Shown here: piece after piece, positions 1 to 5,313 of the stretch
Layout of the letters: every line of letters begins with the position of its first letter
Numbering within the stretch: position 1 is the first letter of the stretch
Source of the DNA: an uncultured Paracoccus sp.
GTDB lineage: Bacteria > Pseudomonadota > Alphaproteobacteria > Rhodobacterales > Rhodobacteraceae
Reading direction: 5' to 3'
DNA: 8,345 bases
Assembly: GCF_946221145.1 (NCBI RefSeq)
Contig: NZ_CAMIOH010000135.1
Location: forward strand, 1 to 8,345
The notes under the pieces: generated by a model
What the model saw: only the letters and a program-made list of their open reading frames with translations
Told to the model about the DNA's origin: nothing
Databases searched by the model: none
Position numbers and translations under genes: made by a program

Positions 1-55
1 GTTCTATGGCGATGCCAAGGACAGCATCAACAAGCTGCTGCCGATGATCGACTGA
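1..55 (+). CDS. pntB: NAD(P) transhydrogenase subunit beta, 3' end only
   Basis: Only the last 17 codons and a TGA stop are present, read from base 2. The tail contains F-Y-G-D-A-K followed by D-S-I-N-K-L-L. This closely resembles the C-terminus of PntB, where a GDAK motif lies in the NADP(H)-binding domain III and is followed by a short amphipathic helix (E. coli ends in LFGDAKASVDAILKAL). In that family the protein is the membrane subunit of proton-translocating transhydrogenase, which makes NADPH at the expense of the proton gradient. The call rests on this short match alone, so another nucleotide-binding protein cannot be excluded. The gene runs in the same direction as the DUF3422 gene and is separated from it by a hairpin. 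Confidence 0.68.
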   Translation, partial: FYGDAKDSINKLLPMID

Positions 56-63
56 CGGGGACG

Positions 64-83
64 GGGGCGGGCGACCGCCCCTT
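64..83 (+). terminator. GC-rich hairpin with GCGA tetraloop after the pntB-like gene
   Basis: A perfect 7-base-pair stem (GGGGCGG at 64-70, CCGCCCC at 75-81) closes a GCGA loop, which is of the stable GNRA class. Only two T residues follow, so as an intrinsic terminator it would be weak. It begins 9 bases after the upstream stop and ends just before the DUF3422 start, so it could instead protect a 3' end or attenuate read-through into the next gene. Confidence 0.45.
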
Positions 84-95
84 GCCACATGTGAA

Positions 96-1415
96 ATGAG
101 GGCTGGCGTGAGGACGGACATCGAACATCCGCAGCGATACGATCTTGTCAATGAACTGCATGCCCGGCCCTCGCCCCGCCTGACAGCGCCCGCCACCTGC
201 GCTTTCGTCGCCTTCAAGGAGCCGCGCGATGCGGCGAACCGCGACCGCAGCCGCGATTTCACGCATCTGGCCGCGTTGACGGTGCGTCATGGCGGGCCGC
301 GTCCCGACCCGGACGACAGCCATTACCAGGGGCGCCTGGGCCGCCATGACCTGAAATGGGAAAGCCATACGGAATTCGTGACCTATATGGCCACGACGCC
401 CGGCCTGCCGATCCGGCCCTTCGACCCAAGCGCGGGCGCGGTCTTTCCCGCCGCCTGGCAGGCCGAGGCGCCGGGCCGCCGCGTTGCGGCCGTTCTGGTC
501 CAGGTCGATGTGCTGCCCGAAAATCCCTCTGATGCGTTGTCGCGGATCGAGACCTGGTTTGCCAAGGACAGCCTGACCGCCGTCTGGGTGCTGGAGGAAG
601 CGGCCATGATCGCCGGGGATTTCCGCATCGACCCGGACGGCTGGATGCGCTTTGCCGTCTTTGTGCGGCCCGACGTGGGGCCGGGGCGGATCGGCCGCAT
701 CGTGCATCGCCTGGTCGAGCTGGAAACCTATCGCGCGATGTCGATGCTGGGCCTTGGCCGGTCGCGCAGCCTGTCGCGCCGCCTGAACGAACTGGAGCCG
801 CGGCTGTCGGCCATCGTTGACGGGATGCGTGACGATGGACGCCCCGCCGAAACGGTCCTGCACGAACTGCTGGGGGTGTCGGCGGAACTGGAGGCGCAGG
901 CGGTCCAGCATTTCTTCCGATTTGGCGCCACCAAGGCCTATGAGGCCATCGTCATGGACCGGGTGACCGCATTGCGCGAAACGCGGTTCCTGGGCCGGCA
1001 GATGCTGGCGGAATTCATGCGCCGCCGCTATAGCCCCGCGATGCGCACCGTCGCCTCGGCCGAGGACCGTCTGCGCGCGATGATCGAGCGGACCCGCCGC
1101 GCCGCCGATCTGTTGCGGACGCGCGTCGATGTAGAGCGGTCCGGCCAGAACCAGGCGCTGCTGGAACGCATGGACCGCCGCGCCGACCTGCAACTGCGCC
1201 TGCAACACACGGTCGAGGGGCTATCGGTCGTCGCCATCAGCTATTACGCCGTGGGCCTGCTGTCCTATGCGCTGTATCCGGTCGCGGCGGCGCTGCATGT
1301 GGACAAGGCCTATCTGATCGCGGGCCTGACGCCGGTGGCGGTGCTGATCGTGTGGTGGGCGATGCGGCAGGTGCGCCGCGGTCTGCAAAAGCATGGCCCG
1401 GCGCATGATTTGTGA
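96..1415 (+). CDS. DUF3422 family membrane-anchored protein
   Basis: The 439-residue product matches what I know of the DUF3422 family in length and layout. Near the N-terminus is an H-P-x-R-Y-x-L-x-N-E-x-H-A-R-P block (about residues 11-25), the family hallmark. A long, charged, helix-rich middle with many Arg and Glu residues follows. Two hydrophobic segments (about 375-398 and 406-426) sit close to the C-terminus, separated by a short loop, and the protein ends in a basic tail. It should therefore be a mostly cytosolic protein held in the inner membrane by a C-terminal hairpin. The biochemical role is not established. The GTG at 108 has a better ribosome site (GAGGG at 98-102, 5-base spacing) than the ATG at 96, so the protein may be four residues shorter. 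It lies downstream of a pntB-like gene on the same strand, but the intervening hairpin leaves co-transcription open. Confidence 0.88.
   Translation: MRAGVRTDIEHPQRYDLVNELHARPSPRLTAPATCAFVAFKEPRDAANRDRSRDFTHLAALTVRHGGPRPDPDDSHYQGRLGRHDLKWESHTEFVTYMATTPGLPIRPFDPSAGAVFPAAWQAEAPGRRVAAVLVQVDVLPENPSDALSRIETWFAKDSLTAVWVLEEAAMIAGDFRIDPDGWMRFAVFVRPDVGPGRIGRIVHRLVELETYRAMSMLGLGRSRSLSRRLNELEPRLSAIVDGMRDDGRPAETVLHELLGVSAELEAQAVQHFFRFGATKAYEAIVMDRVTALRETRFLGRQMLAEFMRRRYSPAMRTVASAEDRLRAMIERTRRAADLLRTRVDVERSGQNQALLERMDRRADLQLRLQHTVEGLSVVAISYYAVGLLSYALYPVAAALHVDKAYLIAGLTPVAVLIVWWAMRQVRRGLQKHGPAHDL
98..110 (+). promoter_or_regulatory. Ribosome binding site favouring a GTG start at 108
   Basis: GAGGG at 98-102 is followed five bases later by an in-frame GTG at 108-110. 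The ATG at 96 has no purine-rich site at a proper distance, because the hairpin arm CCGCCCC lies just upstream. The GTG is therefore a serious candidate for the true DUF3422 start and gives a protein beginning near the conserved H-P-x-R-Y block. Confidence 0.5.
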
Positions 1416-1434
1416 CTTGCCGCCTGCGCGGCGC

Positions 1435-1465
1435 GATGGAATGACATGGCCATTGCCTTTCCATC
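1435..1465 (+). other. Stem-loop ahead of the small lipoprotein gene
   Basis: GATGGAA (1435-1441) pairs with TTCCATC (1459-1465), a 7-base-pair stem. A nested palindrome, ATGGCCAT (1446-1453), lies almost exactly at its centre. The right arm abuts the GGAG ribosome site at 1466-1469 of the next gene, so the structure could limit translation of that gene or mark the 3' end of the DUF3422 transcript. There is no T-run, which argues against an intrinsic terminator. Confidence 0.35.
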
Positions 1466-1474
1466 GGAGCCATC

Positions 1475-1549
1475 GTGAAACTGCTTCTTGCCCTTGCGGC
1501 GATCCTGTCCCTGTCTTCCTGCGGTGTGCCGCTGGTCCCCTTCATCTGA
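1475..1549 (+). CDS. Very small lipoprotein (24 residues)
   Basis: This GTG-started frame is preceded by GGAG (1466-1469) at a 5-base spacing. It encodes Val/Met-Lys followed by a hydrophobic stretch and a lipobox L-S-S-C at residues 13-16. That is the pattern of a type II (lipoprotein) signal peptide. After lipidation and cleavage the mature product would be only nine residues, CGVPLVPFI, with two prolines and no charge. It would sit as a lipopeptide in the inner or outer membrane. It ends 16 bases before the next gene and is probably co-transcribed with it. Function is unknown. Short lysis-type or entericidin-like lipoproteins are a loose comparison only. Support comes from the ribosome site, the complete signal peptide and the compact fit between neighbours. 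Its size is the main doubt. Confidence 0.6.
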   Translation: MKLLLALAAILSLSSCGVPLVPFI

Positions 1550-1565
1550 ACCGGAGCCTGCTGCC

Positions 1566-1907
1566 ATGACCACTGTGACCCTCTACGGCCTGGCGCATTG
1601 TTCGACCTGCCAGAAGGCGCAGGCCGATCTGGAACAGCACGGCTGGACGGTGGAATTCCGCGACGTGCAGAAACAGCCGCTGTCCGAGGACGAACGGGCG
1701 CGGCTGGTGGCGGATTTCGGCGACAAGATCGTCAATCGCGCCAGCCTGACATGGCGCGGCATGTCCGACGAGGAACGGGCCGCCGATCCGGTCGCAATGA
1801 TGGGGGCAAAGCCCAGCGTGATGAAGCGCCCGGCCATCGTCGCGGGCGATCTGCGGCTGCTGGGCTGGACCGCGAATGTCAAGCGGGCGCTGAACGTTCC
1901 CGCCTGA
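1566..1907 (+). CDS. ArsC/Spx/MgsR (YffB-like) family thiol protein
   Basis: The 113-residue product has the thioredoxin-like ArsC-family fold signature: an N-terminal strand T-V-T-L-Y-G, then C12-S-T-C15, then K17-A18. Further on come the family's S-L-T-W-R-G segment (60-65) and a K87-R88-P89 block before the last strand, which match Spx and YffB proteins. True arsenate reductases use a single catalytic Cys with three Arg residues and usually sit with ars genes, and none are here, so arsenate reduction is unlikely. Family members act as thiol reductases or redox-sensing transcription partners; which applies cannot be told from sequence. ATG 1566 is chosen because GGAG (1553-1556) lies nine bases upstream and the start matches the fold. 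It follows the 24-residue lipoprotein and converges with the rhodanese-like gene, with only seven bases between stops. Confidence 0.88.
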   Translation: MTTVTLYGLAHCSTCQKAQADLEQHGWTVEFRDVQKQPLSEDERARLVADFGDKIVNRASLTWRGMSDEERAADPVAMMGAKPSVMKRPAIVAGDLRLLGWTANVKRALNVPA

Positions 1908-1914
1908 CCAACCG

Positions 1915-2340
1915 TCAGCGGCTGGCGCCCGCCAGGGACCGCATCAACGGCACCACGCCCGACAGGTCATAGCCCGCCTGGGCCGCAGTGCTCAGCACCT
2001 CGGCTTCGGACAGCTTACCGGCATGGGCAAGCGCCCACAGCACCGTGGACCGATTGCCCGACCGGCAATAGGCGATCGCGGGCTTTGCCCCCTCAAGCGC
2101 GGCGGCGAATCCCTGGATCAGGTCGGGCGTGATCTGGCCGGGATGAAAGGGCAGGTAGTGATAATCCATCCCGGCATCCGCCGCAGCCTTGGCCATGGCG
2201 TCATGATCGACGGCGCCGTCCTCGTCGTCGGGGCGGTTGTTGATCAGGGTCTTGAAGCCCGACCGGGCCAGAACGGCCACATCAGACAGGTCGATCTGCG
2301 GCGAGACCGCAAGATTCGGGGTAAGCTGGCGCAGATCCAT
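1915..2340 (-). CDS. TIGR01244/DUF442 family rhodanese-like or phosphatase-like protein
   Basis: The 141-residue product begins M-D-L-R-Q-L-T-P-N-L-A-V-S-P-Q-I, the usual opening of TIGR01244/DUF442 proteins (also the N-terminal part of Blh-type beta-lactamase-like hydrolases). It continues with I-N-N-R-P-D-D-E (33-40) and an active-site loop Y-C92-R-S-G-N-R97-S. The fold belongs to the dual-specificity phosphatase class, but the loop is C-X4-R, the six-residue length of rhodaneses, not the C-X5-R of protein tyrosine phosphatases. This fits a role in sulfur transfer. In other bacteria relatives occur with persulfide dioxygenases, but no such gene is visible here. ATG 2340 is chosen over upstream codons because GGAAG sits just ahead of it and homologs start the same way. 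It is transcribed away from the secreted-protein gene and converges with the ArsC-like gene. Confidence 0.88.
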   Translation of the reverse strand: MDLRQLTPNLAVSPQIDLSDVAVLARSGFKTLINNRPDDEDGAVDHDAMAKAAADAGMDYHYLPFHPGQITPDLIQGFAAALEGAKPAIAYCRSGNRSTVLWALAHAGKLSEAEVLSTAAQAGYDLSGVVPLMRSLAGASR

Positions 2341-2365
2341 AAGACTTCCGCAGGTCAAAGACCCT

Positions 2366-2394
2366 GATTGATGTGATCGGGACCAGGATGTCAA
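2366..2394 (-). promoter_or_regulatory. Possible promoter for the DUF442 gene
   Basis: Reading the minus strand, a perfect TTGACA (2394-2389) is followed by a 17-base spacer and TCAATC (2371-2366), about 26 bases before the ATG. The -35 is ideal but the -10 matches the consensus poorly, so this is a candidate only. Confidence 0.35.
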
Positions 2395-2459
2395 GGGCCA
2401 GACCGAATCGGCAGGGGGCGACCGGACCGGGCGGTATTGACCCTTTCATCGGCAGCCGT

Positions 2460-2489
2460 TCAATCATGAATTGATTAAACCATTATCAA
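2460..2489. promoter_or_regulatory. Overlapping inverted repeats in the AT-rich intergenic region
   Basis: TCAAT-N5-ATTGA (2460-2474) overlaps TTGAT-N9-ATCAA (2471-2489). They lie between two divergently transcribed genes, in sequence far richer in A and T than its surroundings. Dyads of this kind suit a dimeric regulator. The second one is not an FNR/FnrL box, which needs a 4-base centre. A weak -35/-10 pair for the rightward gene, TTGATT (2471-2476) and TCATAA (2495-2500), overlaps it. Confidence 0.35.
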
Positions 2490-2500
2490 ATCCATCATAA

Positions 2501-2543
2501 GCCGCATTGCGCGCAAAATTTCAAATAATGCGGCGAAATTTCA
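2501..2543. repeat. Interrupted palindrome and 20-base-spaced direct repeat upstream of the secreted protein
   Basis: GCCGCATT (2501-2508) and AATGCGGC (2527-2534) form perfect 8-base inverted arms around an 18-base centre. Interleaved with them, AAATTTCA occurs at 2516-2523 and again at 2536-2543, exactly 20 bases apart, close to two helical turns. They sit 75-118 bases upstream of the start codon. This could be an operator region or a structured 5' leader; no T-run suggests a terminator. Confidence 0.4.
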
Positions 2544-2618
2544 CAAAATGTTTTGGAGATGTGATGTATCGTCACTAAGAAGTTCTTCCGTATTCTTTTG
2601 TATCCCGGAGTTTTCCGC

Positions 2619-3938
2619 ATGAAACGTTTCGGCCTTACACTTCTGGGCGCGCTGATGGCGTCGGTACCCGCCCACGCGATTTCCGTAACACCCACCAATG
2701 ACGCCTTTGCCTTGGCAAATACCCTGTTTCTGAACCTGCCAGGGCTGCAGGTTACTGGTGCGACATTGTCCGGACAGTTCGGCCAGGACACTCTCGGCCA
2801 GGATTTCGGCCAGGCTGGGGTCTATACCAACCTCAGCGGCACCTATGGCCTGCCCAATGCTGGGCTGGTACTGTCCAGCGGCAATGTCGCCGACTATGGC
2901 GACGGACCGAACACAAGCACCGGTAAATCGACAGCCTTCGGCATCGGCGCTAGCGCTGATCAGCAAGCGTTGCTGCAGCCGATTACGGGCCAAGACAGTC
3001 ATTTCGATGTCGTTCAACTGGACATCTCGTTCAATGTCGGTGCCGATGTGCAGACCGTCAGCTTTTTCAGTGCCTTCGGCTCCGAGGAGTTTCCCGAGTA
3101 TGTCGGCCAGTTCGTCGACGGGTTCGGGCTTTTCGTGAATGGACAGAACGTTGCGGGCGTGCAGCCCAGCACTGGCGGGCCGAACCTGCCGGTGAACATC
3201 GACCATCCCGATTTCACCAGTGCGATCGGCGGCACACAACTGGATGGAATGCTGGCGCCGAACGGCAATCCGGTTCTGCGCTTTGACGTTCCCGTCAATG
3301 CGGGCCAGATCAACAATTTCACGATCATTCTGGCCGATGCAAATGATTCGCAGCTTGATACGACCATCTATCTCAGCAGCTTCTTTGCACAGGGCAGCGG
3401 CAGCGACGGTCGCGGCGCCACCGAATTCGATCCGGTGCTGCCGTCGAACCCGCCCGATCCCATCACCGGGGCCTTCGTCATCGAACTGCCCGAGGTCGAG
3501 GAAGCCGAGGTCATCTGGATCGACCCGCCGATTGCCGTGGGATACTCCTATGATGCCGGATCGGCGCAATTCGATCTGGTGACGGCACCGTCGCTGGCCA
3601 CGGTTGCGGATCTGGACGGCTATATCATCACCGTGGACGGGCAGACGGCGGTCCTGGCTGCCGGGGCGACGCTGAATTTCTTTGACGTGTTCGGCGTGAC
3701 GCCCAGCAGCTTCACGCTGTCCGGGATCGACCCCGATCTGGCCCTGGATCCCGCGAACCCGGCCGCCTTCCCTGTGGGCGTCAGCTTTACCGAGGATCTT
3801 TTCGCGGGTGCCGAGGTCATCGTGACTCCGATCACCGATGGCAGCAGCCTCGCGCCGGTGCCGCTGCCTGCCAGCGGGCTGCTGCTGATCGGTGGTTTGG
3901 CTGCAATGGGTGCTGCACGGCGCCGCAAGGCCGCATGA
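2619..3938 (+). CDS. Secreted choice-of-anchor L domain protein with VPLPA-CTERM sorting tail
   Basis: The 439-residue product has a signal peptide (M-K-R-F, hydrophobic core, A-H-A cleavage near residue 20). It then shows a choice-of-anchor L domain (about 40-255), recognised by F-G-S-E-E-F-P-E-Y-V followed by D-G-F-G-L-F-V-N-G-Q-N-V-A and ending near D-T-T-I-Y-L-S-S-F. A second acidic, beta-rich region follows (about 265-405). The end is a sorting tail: VPLPASG (414-420), a hydrophobic segment, then A-R-R-R-K-A-A. In PEP-CTERM-type systems the tail is processed by an exosortase (XrtD for VPLPA) and the protein goes to the cell surface or matrix. No exosortase gene is in the window. ATG 2619 is chosen for GGAG at 2607-2610 and the intact signal peptide. 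The first 780 bases are clearly lower in GC than the rest. It appears to be a single-gene unit closed by a strong terminator. Confidence 0.9.
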   Translation: MKRFGLTLLGALMASVPAHAISVTPTNDAFALANTLFLNLPGLQVTGATLSGQFGQDTLGQDFGQAGVYTNLSGTYGLPNAGLVLSSGNVADYGDGPNTSTGKSTAFGIGASADQQALLQPITGQDSHFDVVQLDISFNVGADVQTVSFFSAFGSEEFPEYVGQFVDGFGLFVNGQNVAGVQPSTGGPNLPVNIDHPDFTSAIGGTQLDGMLAPNGNPVLRFDVPVNAGQINNFTIILADANDSQLDTTIYLSSFFAQGSGSDGRGATEFDPVLPSNPPDPITGAFVIELPEVEEAEVIWIDPPIAVGYSYDAGSAQFDLVTAPSLATVADLDGYIITVDGQTAVLAAGATLNFFDVFGVTPSSFTLSGIDPDLALDPANPAAFPVGVSFTEDLFAGAEVIVTPITDGSSLAPVPLPASGLLLIGGLAAMGAARRRKAA

Positions 3939-3968
3939 TCTGAAAATCGGATCGAAAGATCTCTTGAC

Positions 3969-3995
3969 GGGCAGCCTGTAATGGGCTGCCCTTTT
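3969..3995 (+). terminator. Intrinsic terminator after the VPLPA-CTERM gene
   Basis: GGGCAGCC (3969-3976) and GGCTGCCC (3984-3991) form a perfect 8-base-pair stem with a seven-base loop, followed at once by TTTT. It lies 31 bases after the stop codon and separates this gene from the peptidoglycan-binding gene, which must then have its own promoter or depend on read-through. Confidence 0.9.
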
Positions 3996-4020
3996 CACGA
4001 ATAAATCCATTGGGGGCGAT

Positions 4021-4626
4021 ATGCGCCGTGTTCTTGCCGCCGCTGCTTTTTCCATCCTTGCCGTCGCGCTGCCCATCCCGCTGCATGCCGCCGACCAGGC
4101 AGGGGAGTTTGCGATCAAGGGGGCTGGCGTTCAGACCTGCGCCAGTCTGACGCGCGCCTGGACGACGAAAAGCGCCGACCTGAAGTTATATGCCGGCTGG
4201 ATCGACGGGTATCTGACCGGCATGAACCAGCACACCGACCAGACCTTCGACGCCGCGCCCTGGCAAAATGCGGGGACGCTGCTGGACCTGGTCAACCAGA
4301 TGTGCCGTCAGGAATCACCGGATGCGCGGTTCATCGACCTGTTCAACCGGCTGATGCGCGACTTCATGCCAGCCCGCCTGGCCGAACAGTCCCCAGCCTC
4401 GGCGATCCAGCGTGGCGACAACGCGGTCGTCCTGTATGACGACACCGTCCAGCGGATTCAGCGCCGCCTGACAGAGGCAGGGTTTCTGGTTGGCGACGCC
4501 GATGGCGTTTTCGACGATCAGGTCGCCGAGGCTTTGGAGAAGTTCCAGACCAGCAAGAGCCTGCCGGCGACGGGTTTCCCGGATCAGCAGACCCTGTTCA
4601 TGCTGTTCGTCAGTCAAGCCGGATAA
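4021..4626 (+). CDS. Exported protein with C-terminal peptidoglycan-binding domain
   Basis: The 201-residue product starts with M-R-R and a hydrophobic segment ending L-H-A-A near residues 21-24, a Sec signal peptide. The first domain (about 30-125) has two cysteines, C40 and C95, and a G-W-I-D-G-Y-L-T-G-M-N segment (59-69). This arrangement recalls small disulfide-linked periplasmic domains of the HdeA or Rap1a type, but I cannot assign a family. The second domain (about 138-197) fits the PG_binding_1 fold: V-Q-R-I-Q-R-R-L-T-E-A-G-F, then D-G-V-F-D-D-Q-V-A-E-A-L-E-K-F-Q, then G-F-P-D-Q-Q-T-L. It should bind the cell wall in the periplasm. No catalytic domain is visible. GGGGG lies just upstream of the ATG. 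It converges with gph, with three bases between the stops. Confidence 0.85.
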   Translation: MRRVLAAAAFSILAVALPIPLHAADQAGEFAIKGAGVQTCASLTRAWTTKSADLKLYAGWIDGYLTGMNQHTDQTFDAAPWQNAGTLLDLVNQMCRQESPDARFIDLFNRLMRDFMPARLAEQSPASAIQRGDNAVVLYDDTVQRIQRRLTEAGFLVGDADGVFDDQVAEALEKFQTSKSLPATGFPDQQTLFMLFVSQAG

Positions 4627-4644
4627 GGATCACGCCCCGATCCT
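4626..4644. terminator. Hairpin across two convergent stop codons
   Basis: AGGATC (4626-4631) pairs with GATCCT (4639-4644) around a seven-base loop. It begins at the last base of the stop of the peptidoglycan-binding gene and includes part of the stop of gph. With a 6-base-pair stem and no T-run it is at best a weak bidirectional signal, but there is no other room for one between these genes. Confidence 0.3.
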
Positions 4645-5313
4645 GTCCTGTTCGACCAACCGAGGCAGTTCGGCAAAGTCATCGAAGGCCGCCAGATGCG
4701 GCAGGTCCGCAATGGGTGTCTGGCGATAGCCCTTGCTGTAGATGAGAAACGGAACCGGCACCGCAGCCGCGCAGACCGCGTCAAATTCGCTGTCGCCGAC
4801 ATAGATCGCCTTGGGATGCGCCGGATCGGCGCCCAGGCCCCGCAAGGCCGCACGCAGCGGGGCGGGATGCGGTTTGCGCTCGGGAACGGAATCGCCGCCG
4901 ATGACGCAATCGAACAGAGGTGCGATCCCGAAATGCGTCAGGATCGACTGGGTGACGGCCAAGGGTTTGTTGGTGCAGATCCCCAGGGGATGCCCCCGAT
5001 CTGCAAGCTGTTCCAGCGTCCGCGCCACATTCGGAAACAGTCGTGTCAGCTGGGTCGCATTCTGATAACAGGCCATGAAAGCAGCGATATATTCGGGCTT
5101 CTTCATGTCCGGCAGGTCTTGTGCAGCGATGATCTTGTGCCACAATACGTCCACGCCGCCGCCGATGAAGCTGCGCACCTGATCCAGGTCGAGCAGCGGC
5201 GTGCCATGCTGTGCCAGGACATGGTTGACACAGGCATGAATGTCCGGCGCGCTGTCGATCAGTGTTCCGTCAAGATCAAAGACGATCGGGCAGGGGGCAA
5301 GGCAGACGTTCAT
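4630..5313 (-). CDS. gph: HAD-IA phosphatase, phosphoglycolate phosphatase-like
   Basis: The 227-residue product carries all four haloacid dehalogenase motifs. Motif I is D13-L-D15-G-T-L with D13 as nucleophile. Motif II is C-T114-N-K-P. Motif III has K147 in E-R-K-P-H-P. Motif IV is V-G-D174-S-E-F-D178. The helical cap between motifs I and II (about 25-90) is the C1 type of subclass IA, and I-G-G-G-V-D near residue 50 fits Gph proteins. The expected reaction is hydrolysis of 2-phosphoglycolate to glycolate in the cytoplasm, with Mg2+. The exact substrate is inferred, since Gph, pyrophosphatase PpaX and related phosphatases look alike. Start ATG 5313 shares ATGA with the stop of the upstream redoxin gene, so the two are very likely translationally coupled; an in-frame ATG eight codons earlier would lie inside the redoxin gene. 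Confidence 0.83.
   Translation of the reverse strand: MNVCLAPCPIVFDLDGTLIDSAPDIHACVNHVLAQHGTPLLDLDQVRSFIGGGVDVLWHKIIAAQDLPDMKKPEYIAAFMACYQNATQLTRLFPNVARTLEQLADRGHPLGICTNKPLAVTQSILTHFGIAPLFDCVIGGDSVPERKPHPAPLRAALRGLGADPAHPKAIYVGDSEFDAVCAAAVPVPFLIYSKGYRQTPIADLPHLAAFDDFAELPRLVEQDRIGA

Noticed and set aside
27..1208. Long minus-strand open frame (393 codons) opposite the DUF3422 gene
   Set aside because: It is rich in His, Arg, Gln and Pro with no recognisable domain. It is the mirror of a well-supported high-GC gene, in which the opposite frames seldom contain stops.
1488..1565. N-terminal extension of the ArsC/Spx-like protein from TTG 1488
   Set aside because: The extension overlaps the small lipoprotein in another frame and adds no family sequence. 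ATG 1566 has a ribosome site and matches the start of the fold.
1566..1907. Arsenate resistance gene arsC
   Set aside because: There is no arsR, arsB or acr3 neighbour. The CSTC site and K-R-P block fit the Spx/MgsR/YffB branch.
2368..2378. FNR/FnrL-like box TTGAT...ATC upstream of the DUF442 gene
   Set aside because: The centre is three bases instead of four and the right half is ATCGG, not ATCAA.
2541..4118. Very long minus-strand open frame (525 codons) across the VPLPA-CTERM gene
   Set aside because: It runs through the strong terminator and into the next gene's signal peptide. Its product is Arg/Gln/Gly-rich with no domain, while the plus strand has a complete signal peptide, domain and sorting tail.
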